DNA of 64,000 nt from an uncultured Oscillospiraceae bacterium (lineage in GTDB: Bacteria; Bacillota; Clostridia; Oscillospirales; Oscillospiraceae), in the NCBI GenBank assembly GCA_910579775.1, contig CAJTUE010000003.1, positions 145,465-209,464 of the forward strand, read 5' to 3'. Both the position numbers and the translations under genes were made by a program. Every line of letters starts with the position of its first letter. Positions within the stretch are counted from its first letter, which is position 1. Below, piece after piece: positions 59,080-64,000 of the stretch. Below the pieces are notes generated by a model, which saw nothing but the letters and a program-made list of their open reading frames with translations, was not told where the DNA came from and did not search any database.

Positions 59080-60309
59080 ATGCGTGAGTTTGAGGAACTC
59101 AAAGCAAAATTGTCCGAAGATCCTCAAAGTTTTGTGGCAATTTTGGGCGCAGGAGTATCAATTCCTGCAGGCTTGCCCTCATGGAGCGGACTGCGTGATA
59201 TACTTTGCGATGCAATACCCGATGTCATCATCGATGAGGACGATGCACAGCGTGCTGTTGACACAGCAAAGGCAGCTACCGATTTGTGGCACTCTTTCTC
59301 GCGTTTAAGAACATCGTTGGGCCCCTTCAAGTACGAAAAAACGATTCGTGGCGCATTGGATATTACAGAGAAAGATATACCACCCCTGTATAAGCAGTTA
59401 TGGAAATTGAACATTTCTGGTATAATTGACTTTAACCTTGATAAATTTGCTATTAACGCGTATAGCGCGGTAAATAAAACTGCCGTTGATTTCGCCTCAG
59501 CTAGGGAGCCTCATATTACTCAACTGCACAGAGCTTGGTTAGTAGATCCACGGAGTGACAATACCTGTTCGGTATATGGATACAAAACGCTTCGGTACAT
59601 CGGCAATGGTGCCTTTGGTTCTGTGTTTGAAGCCGAAGATTTAGATGGAAATCGTTGCGCATTAAAAGTCCTTTTGCCTGATGTAAAAGATAAAATGTCA
59701 TATCTGAGTTGCTTTCGGCGCGGAATCCGTTCAATGAAGATTTTGCGAGACAAAAACATTGCTGGAATGGTTAAAATACACGATTCTTATGAAATCCCGG
59801 CGTGTATTGTCATGGACTTAGTTGATGGAATCACCTTGCGTACAGCTATTAATAATAGATACATATCTGCTTTAGAGGTGAAGCTTTCCATTTTAGAGCA
59901 GATTGCAAGCATTATTCATTCTGCACATCAATTAGAGGAACGTATTTTGCACAGGGATTTGAAACCCGAAAATGTTATGCTCGAAGAATGTTACAGTGCT
60001 GTAGATTTTGACAATTCGGATACCCCTCCAAAAGTTAAGGTACTAGACTTCGATTTGTCTTGGCACAGAGGTGCAACCGAAAAAACTGTGATAGCTGGTG
60101 CGGTGTCGCAAGGATTTATGGCCCCTGAGCAGGTAGACACATCAGTTGATAGATCTCTTTCTCGAAATACAGCCGTTGATGTTTATAGTATTGGAATGCT
60201 AGCATTTTATGTTTTAACTGGGACTAATCCGATTCCGAACCAAGCATTACTGCAGGGGTTTCACTCTAATTTGCTCTCCGCACTCTGCGCGGTGCAAAAG
60301 TATAATTAG
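59080..60309 (+). CDS. SIR2-like / eukaryotic-type protein kinase fusion
   Basis: The 409-residue protein begins with a SIR2-like segment. GAGVS lies at 23-27, GLPSW at 31-35, an NLD in place of the TTNYD motif at 119-121, and QLH at 148-150. The second half of a SIR2 fold is missing. From about 166 a protein kinase follows. Its glycine loop is IGNGAFGSVF (174-183), the ATP Lys is Lys196, the catalytic loop HRDLKPEN (291-298), the metal loop DFD (323-325, not DFG), and APEQ is at 348-351. The alpha-C Glu position reads Gly215. It ends soon after kinase subdomain IX, so the C-lobe looks short. SIR2 domains in defence systems degrade NAD. AAGGTGG precedes the ATG at 59080. Confidence 0.75.
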   Translation: MREFEELKAKLSEDPQSFVAILGAGVSIPAGLPSWSGLRDILCDAIPDVIIDEDDAQRAVDTAKAATDLWHSFSRLRTSLGPFKYEKTIRGALDITEKDIPPLYKQLWKLNISGIIDFNLDKFAINAYSAVNKTAVDFASAREPHITQLHRAWLVDPRSDNTCSVYGYKTLRYIGNGAFGSVFEAEDLDGNRCALKVLLPDVKDKMSYLSCFRRGIRSMKILRDKNIAGMVKIHDSYEIPACIVMDLVDGITLRTAINNRYISALEVKLSILEQIASIIHSAHQLEERILHRDLKPENVMLEECYSAVDFDNSDTPPKVKVLDFDLSWHRGATEKTVIAGAVSQGFMAPEQVDTSVDRSLSRNTAVDVYSIGMLAFYVLTGTNPIPNQALLQGFHSNLLSALCAVQKYN

Positions 60310-60467
60310 ATTTTATATCAGGAATGGCGGAAAACATTTGCGAAATTCGGCGAGAACTTGATAACTAGTGGCCTATGATTGAGTATATAGCTATTATAGA
60401 ACATCTGTTCTTGAAATGCAAGAGCAAATTTTGCTTTCTCAATGCAAATACAGCAGTATGTTGTGGA
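60310..60467. other. Gap after the SIR2-kinase gene
   Basis: No separate gene is seen. Past the TAG at 60307-60309 the kinase frame stays open for 22 more codons to a TGA at 60376. This may be the remnant of a longer C-terminus, or chance in AT-rich DNA. Confidence 0.35.
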
Positions 60468-60502
60468 AGAGGGAGTTGCCGATGCTAGCAACCCCCTCTT
60501 TT
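60468..60502. terminator. Terminator between the SIR2-kinase and recombinase genes
   Basis: AGAGGGAGTTGC and GCAACCCCCTCT pair with one mismatch and are followed by TTTT in the plus direction. The convergent recombinase gene ends at the same place. Confidence 0.65.
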
Positions 60503-61968
60503 CACACCCTCCACGCCACCTCGGCTTTTTCCCGAAACAGCTGGACGGTTTGGATGAATTGCCCGGCCACCAGCTTTTTCTGCTCGAAGTCCAGCGCGGT
60601 GAAGTCGATGCGCCGAGGGGGCAGTTTTGGTCTGGTGCGCTCCTTTGCCTGGGCCTGCAGCAGCTCCTGCCGCTCCTGCTCCAGCCGCCGAATGGTGCGG
60701 TTGACGTAGGGCATGGTCACCTCGTCGCTCTCTGCCAGGGCCGCCATGAGGCGGTCTATTTTTTGCTCGATGGCCGCCAGCTGCCGGGCCGCCTCCTGAT
60801 CCTCCAGTTCCTTGGCGTCCACCTCCGGGCACTCGTCCAGCAGCCGCTCCAGTTCCCGCTGGATCTCTTGCTCCAAGGTCGGCAAGTCCACCCGAATGGA
60901 CTGGTCGCACACTCCCAGGTTGGACCGCCCGCTGCACACCAGATAATACTTGTCCCCGTCCTTCATCACCTTCACGCTGTACCCGCACTGGCCGCATTTC
61001 AGCAGTCCGGAGAGCCAAGTGTGCTTTCCCCTGCCGTTGCCGCCTAGTTGGCGGTTAGCGTCCAGCTTATACTGGCACCGCAGCCACAGGTCGGAAGGGA
61101 TCACCCCCGCGTGGGTTGCCAGGGAGAAGTGCTGGCCCGACAAGTCCCGGTACTTTCCCGCATTCTTATCCCTCTTGCCTACGATCATCCCGGCATGGCT
61201 CCCGTCAAAGGCGTCCAGGCCGTTCCCGAACTGCAGCCCCTTCCCCTGGTAGTATAAGTACACGTCCTCGTCTGCCATGACGTATAAGGGACTGTGCAGG
61301 ATGCGCGACAGGGTCACGTTGTCCCACGCCGCCCGCTTGGGCGCGGCGATGCTCTTGGCGTTCAACGCCTTGGCGATGCTGCCCAGGGACTCTCCATCCT
61401 GGGCGTAGCGGCAAAAAATCTCCTCCACTGTCTCCATGTGGCCGTTGGGGATCAGCCCCGGCGACAGCTTTCCCGCCGCGTCGGGCAGCCGTCCCAGAGA
61501 AAACCCGTAGGGCGCAGGCCCGCCGGGCCACGAGCCCAACCTGGCTCGTTGGTAGTAGTTGTCCCGCACCCGCTCGGCGGTGGTCTCCCGCTCCAGCTGA
61601 GCAAAGACCATAATAATGCTGAGCATGGCTCGGCCCACAGGCGTGGAGGTGTCGAATTTCTCGTTCACCGAGACAAACTCCACCCCGTGCCGACCCAGCA
61701 CCTCCCAGAGCTGAGAAAAGTCCGCTAGAGAGCGGGAGAAGCGATCCAGACGGTAGACGATCACCCGCTGGATCAGCCCCTTCTCCACGTCTGCCATCAT
61801 GCGCCGGAAGTCGGGTCGGTTGGTGTTCTTGCCGGAGAAGCCCTTGTCCTGATAAACGGCGATTTCTCCTTGGGCTTCCCTGCAGCAGAGGTCGATCTGC
61901 CCTTGGATGGACAGGCTGTCCCGCTTGTCCACCGACTGCCGGGCATAGATGGCGTCCAAGCGGGACAC
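60502..61968 (-). CDS. Large serine recombinase (site-specific integrase)
   Basis: The 488-residue protein has the resolvase-type catalytic domain with the nucleophile Ser in YARQSVDK, plus SIQGQ, DRFSRS and MVFAQLERE. A recombinase domain follows (PYGFSLG, NVTLSRILHSPLYV). Next come a four-Cys zinc ribbon (CGQCG, CSGRSNLGVC) and a coiled-coil C-terminus. Such enzymes integrate and excise elements at specific att sites. The GTG at 61968 nearly touches AAAGGGG; a TTG three codons on has better spacing and may be the true start. It is the likely mover of this element. Confidence 0.92.
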   Translation of the reverse strand: MSRLDAIYARQSVDKRDSLSIQGQIDLCCREAQGEIAVYQDKGFSGKNTNRPDFRRMMADVEKGLIQRVIVYRLDRFSRSLADFSQLWEVLGRHGVEFVSVNEKFDTSTPVGRAMLSIIMVFAQLERETTAERVRDNYYQRARLGSWPGGPAPYGFSLGRLPDAAGKLSPGLIPNGHMETVEEIFCRYAQDGESLGSIAKALNAKSIAAPKRAAWDNVTLSRILHSPLYVMADEDVYLYYQGKGLQFGNGLDAFDGSHAGMIVGKRDKNAGKYRDLSGQHFSLATHAGVIPSDLWLRCQYKLDANRQLGGNGRGKHTWLSGLLKCGQCGYSVKVMKDGDKYYLVCSGRSNLGVCDQSIRVDLPTLEQEIQRELERLLDECPEVDAKELEDQEAARQLAAIEQKIDRLMAALAESDEVTMPYVNRTIRRLEQERQELLQAQAKERTRPKLPPRRIDFTALDFEQKKLVAGQFIQTVQLFREKAEVAWRV

Positions 61969-61992
61969 CCCCTTTCTTTGGTAGCTTTCGGT

Positions 61993-62091
61993 TTACTTCG
62001 CTGCCTTCAAGCCCCGCAAGCAGGCCCGGTAGAGGGCGGAGAGCAGGTCAGGCCTGTTGTCCACGGTCGGATGAGAATGTGTAATTTCCAT
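61993..62091 (-). CDS. 32-residue small protein between helicase and recombinase genes
   Basis: The gene reads MEITHSHPTVDNRPDLLSAL and continues to GLKAAK. A very strong GGAAAGGAGG site lies six bases before the ATG. It sits 31 bases after the helicase stop and 24 before the recombinase start, so it is probably co-transcribed with both. I recognise no family. The C-terminal half could form an amphipathic helix. It might be a directionality factor-like peptide or a coupling leader. Confidence 0.5.
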   Translation of the reverse strand: MEITHSHPTVDNRPDLLSALYRACLRGLKAAK

Positions 62092-62122
62092 GAAAATCCT
62101 CCTTTCCAACGTGTTCTTATCC

Positions 62123-63682
62123 TCATAATATGCAGTTGGTGGTGGACAAAATGCCTGGCTCGTCCCGCAGGCGGATGCCTTTCAAAAGACTGATCGGGTT
62201 GACCTCCCCCGGCCTGCGGCTTCTGTGTTTGGCGACCTTCCCTGGGAACGTATTGTCCAGATAGGTCACTAACTGCGCCGCAAATGCCGTGTAGCTTGTC
62301 CCTGGATAGCGGACCGAAAACGCACGGTGCAGGTCGGCGGTAAAGGTCTCCGCATTCGGCTCCAGCACGCAGTCGGCACAAACAAACTCCGCCACCGCCT
62401 GGGACAGTGGGACCGCAGCTTGATCATCTCGGGCAATCACCTCATTCAGCCGGAAGTCTCCCGCGAACACATAATTTGCCTGCCGCAAGCCCCAATAGGC
62501 CCGGATCGCCGTCACCACAATAGCGTCCCGCTCGGTGAGCAGCTTCTCTAGCAACTGACGGTCTTGCTGCTCCCTCGGCACAGTGTGGCGGAAGGGGATC
62601 ACGACCAACCGCTGGAGAAAAGCGGGGTCGCTCTGGGTCAGGGTGACGGCGTGATTCGTCCCGAACAGGAACGTCGCACTGTTGCGGAATTTTGCCCGTG
62701 GCTGATATTTCACATCCGCCGTCACCAGGTCGTTTCCAGTCAGTGCCTTGAGCATTCCCACTGCCTTGCTGTCCCACGGCATAGCCGGAAGGTCCATGGA
62801 AAGGCACAGAAGTTTGCCCACCAGCTCTGACGGGCCAAAGTTGCGGCCAAGGTCGTTCAGACTCAAGGAGGTCACCGCGTCCAGCGGCATAAGACGGGTC
62901 AGAAACTCTCCCAGCAGGCTCTTGCCGCTGTTGGGCACGCCTTGCAGAAGGAAGAACGCCTTGGCGTTGGTGTCCGGCACAAGAGCGTAGCCTATCATCT
63001 GCCAGATACGTTGCTCCAAGGTGGCATCGCCACCGCTGACCTGGGATAAAAACCGGCTGAAAAGGGGGTGCTGACCTGCCAACTGTGGCGCATAGTTCGC
63101 CTCCACCCGCGCGGTGGAGAATATCCCCGCCGTGTGGGGCAGAAGTTTCCCATCAGCCAGGCGTAATAGGCCGTTGCAGAAGGATACGAAACCCCGATCC
63201 ACCTCCGACATTTCGATGCGCCCTTCGTCTTTGAGGAAGGCGATCACCTGATCGATGAGCTTAGGGGAACCTTCCTTTTGCACTGAGCTGCGGCATATCT
63301 CCATAACATAGCGTTTCAGCTGATCCACGGTCACCGGCGCATAGGCGCGGCCATTGTGGACGTAAAAGGTCTCTCCGCACTGTCGAATCGGCAGCTGAGC
63401 CATCAGCTCCTGGGCCACGTCGTAGGGTCTGATTCGTCCTGTGGCCGGATTGGTTACAATGGTGGGGTTCAGCACCTGCGCCATTGGCTGCGGCACGGGC
63501 GGCGCAAAAGGCGGCTGCAGAGGTTGCGGCACCGGCGGTACGGTCGGCGGTGCTGACGGTTTCGCCGTAGGCGCGCCGGTGGCGGGTGTAGAGGGGAGCC
63601 CATCTGCTGCGTGGCAGCAGGCAGGCGTAATTCCGTCAGCAGACGGAGGCATGTCAAATATTACAGGTTCAAAAAATTCCAT
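62123..63682 (-). CDS. P4/D5-type SF3 replication helicase of the element
   Basis: The 519-residue protein starts at 63682 after AAAGGAG. A Pro-rich linker fills about 36-67. A D5_N-like region follows (FCNGLLRLADGKLLPHT), then an SF3 helicase with Walker A GVPNSGKS at 248-255, LCLSMDLPAMPW as the Walker B region, and FGTNHAVTL as motif C. A winged-helix-like C-terminus is present. Unlike full P4-type proteins it has no primase domain, so it needs a primase elsewhere. It probably supports replication of the excised element. Confidence 0.85.
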   Translation of the reverse strand: MEFFEPVIFDMPPSADGITPACCHAADGLPSTPATGAPTAKPSAPPTVPPVPQPLQPPFAPPVPQPMAQVLNPTIVTNPATGRIRPYDVAQELMAQLPIRQCGETFYVHNGRAYAPVTVDQLKRYVMEICRSSVQKEGSPKLIDQVIAFLKDEGRIEMSEVDRGFVSFCNGLLRLADGKLLPHTAGIFSTARVEANYAPQLAGQHPLFSRFLSQVSGGDATLEQRIWQMIGYALVPDTNAKAFFLLQGVPNSGKSLLGEFLTRLMPLDAVTSLSLNDLGRNFGPSELVGKLLCLSMDLPAMPWDSKAVGMLKALTGNDLVTADVKYQPRAKFRNSATFLFGTNHAVTLTQSDPAFLQRLVVIPFRHTVPREQQDRQLLEKLLTERDAIVVTAIRAYWGLRQANYVFAGDFRLNEVIARDDQAAVPLSQAVAEFVCADCVLEPNAETFTADLHRAFSVRYPGTSYTAFAAQLVTYLDNTFPGKVAKHRSRRPGEVNPISLLKGIRLRDEPGILSTTNCIL

Positions 63683-63726
63683 TGTCCGGCTCCTTTCAAG
63701 GCAGTTTTGCGCTGCAGCACCGCTCC

Positions 63727-63755
63727 AGCATACCAGCACAAAATTTGTGTGACAA
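63727..63755 (-). promoter_or_regulatory. Helicase promoter with an operator filling the spacer
   Basis: The minus strand reads TTGTCA, 17 bases, TATGCT. The spacer contains the perfect palindrome CACAAAATTTGTG (63737-63749), directly beside the -35. A repressor bound there would block RNA polymerase. Confidence 0.5.
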
Positions 63756-63815
63756 GTCGTAAAAGAGCCGGTTTTTTAATCAGAACGTTTATTCCAGTTG
63801 AAATGAGAGGTTGCT

Positions 63816-63965
63816 ATGAAAGTTCCGGAAAACAAAACTATTTGGCCTGAAGCTGAAAAATTTCTCCATAAAGTTCCTGATAACGGATTGGGTTACCCGC
63901 TATCAGTTGAAGAGTATGGTGTGCGCGTCAAAGAGCTTCGACTAAAGAGTGGGAATAAGTATTAA
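63816..63965 (+). CDS. 49-residue small protein at the window edge
   Basis: The gene reads MKVPENKTIWPEAEKFLHKV and continues to KSGNKY. GAGAGG lies five bases before the ATG. It is AT-richer than the helicase gene and divergent from it. No family is recognised. An imperfect CCGGAGCCC/GGGTTCCGG hairpin begins five bases after the stop and touches the window end. Confidence 0.5.
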   Translation: MKVPENKTIWPEAEKFLHKVPDNGLGYPLSVEEYGVRVKELRLKSGNKY

Positions 63966-64000
63966 AACGCCCCGGAGCCCCTGTAAATCAAGGGTTCCGG

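Larger units (their letters stand above)
58680..64000. mobile_element. Left part of an integrated element with serine recombinase, SF3 helicase and SIR2-kinase cargo
   Basis: The element is inferred from the broken deacetylase gene at 58680, a visible drop in GC content from about 58700 to 60420, a large serine recombinase, a replication helicase, and tiny genes with no housekeeping homologues. Gene order from the junction is: small coiled-coil gene, SIR2-kinase, recombinase, 32-codon gene, helicase, 49-codon gene. The right end is outside the window, so attachment sites cannot be paired. Confidence 0.7.

Noticed and set aside
59516..59759. Minus-strand open frames inside the SIR2-kinase gene
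   Set aside because: They lie within a frame carrying clear kinase motifs and have no ribosome binding site.

Overview
The window reads as the chromosome of a GC-rich, spore-forming member of the Bacillota (class Clostridia), most likely an Oscillospiraceae relative of the Flavonifractor/Oscillibacter/Intestinimonas type. The support is: spo0A and spoVT, a HemZ-type coproporphyrinogen dehydrogenase, zinc-form S14, two S-layer-homology (SLH) surface proteins, strong AAAGGAGG ribosome binding sites and consensus sigma-A promoters. The genus is an inference; no rRNA is present.

Layout: 149-7176 is an almost complete shikimate/chorismate-to-prephenate operon (aroB, aroA, aroC, a gamma-carbonic-anhydrase-like gene, pheA, aroK, aroQ, aroE), with translational coupling in its second half. 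7235-12125 holds a TSCPD protein, GtrA, spo0A (with a perfect 0A box), spoVT (with a sigma-G-like promoter) and serC-serA. 12491-17947 has an HPr-like protein without the catalytic His, then an esterase/esterase/ATP-grasp cluster running into recG. 18158-25740 encodes a 1980-residue SLH surface protein and a secreted subtilisin-like protease. 25797-41919 is the fused S10-spc-alpha ribosomal protein operon on the minus strand, driven by a perfect TTGACA-17-TATAAT promoter. L5, S3 and L3 in it carry unusual low-complexity extensions. 42199-52142 carries envelope and general-metabolism genes: YihY, an LtaS-like enzyme, DppA, NYN-LOTUS, DUF6054, an MBL hydrolase, HemZ, Mrp, RidA, Dtd and an alanine-racemase homologue lacking the PLP lysine. 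52293-54758 is a second SLH protein. 54894-55162 is a tandem 133-bp repeat, followed by mnmG-mnmA and a tRNA-Gly.

From about 58680 to the right edge lies the left part of an integrated element. It interrupts the 3' end of a sporulation-type polysaccharide deacetylase gene and carries a large serine recombinase, an SF3 replication helicase, tiny genes and an AT-richer cargo gene. The cargo gene fuses a SIR2-like N-terminal segment to a eukaryotic-type protein kinase, and is the best candidate for an undescribed (probably anti-phage) system here. Because the target looks like a sporulation gene, excision that restores it during sporulation (as for skin/sigK and SPbeta/spsM) is worth testing.

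All calls were made by reading the sequence; no database search was run.
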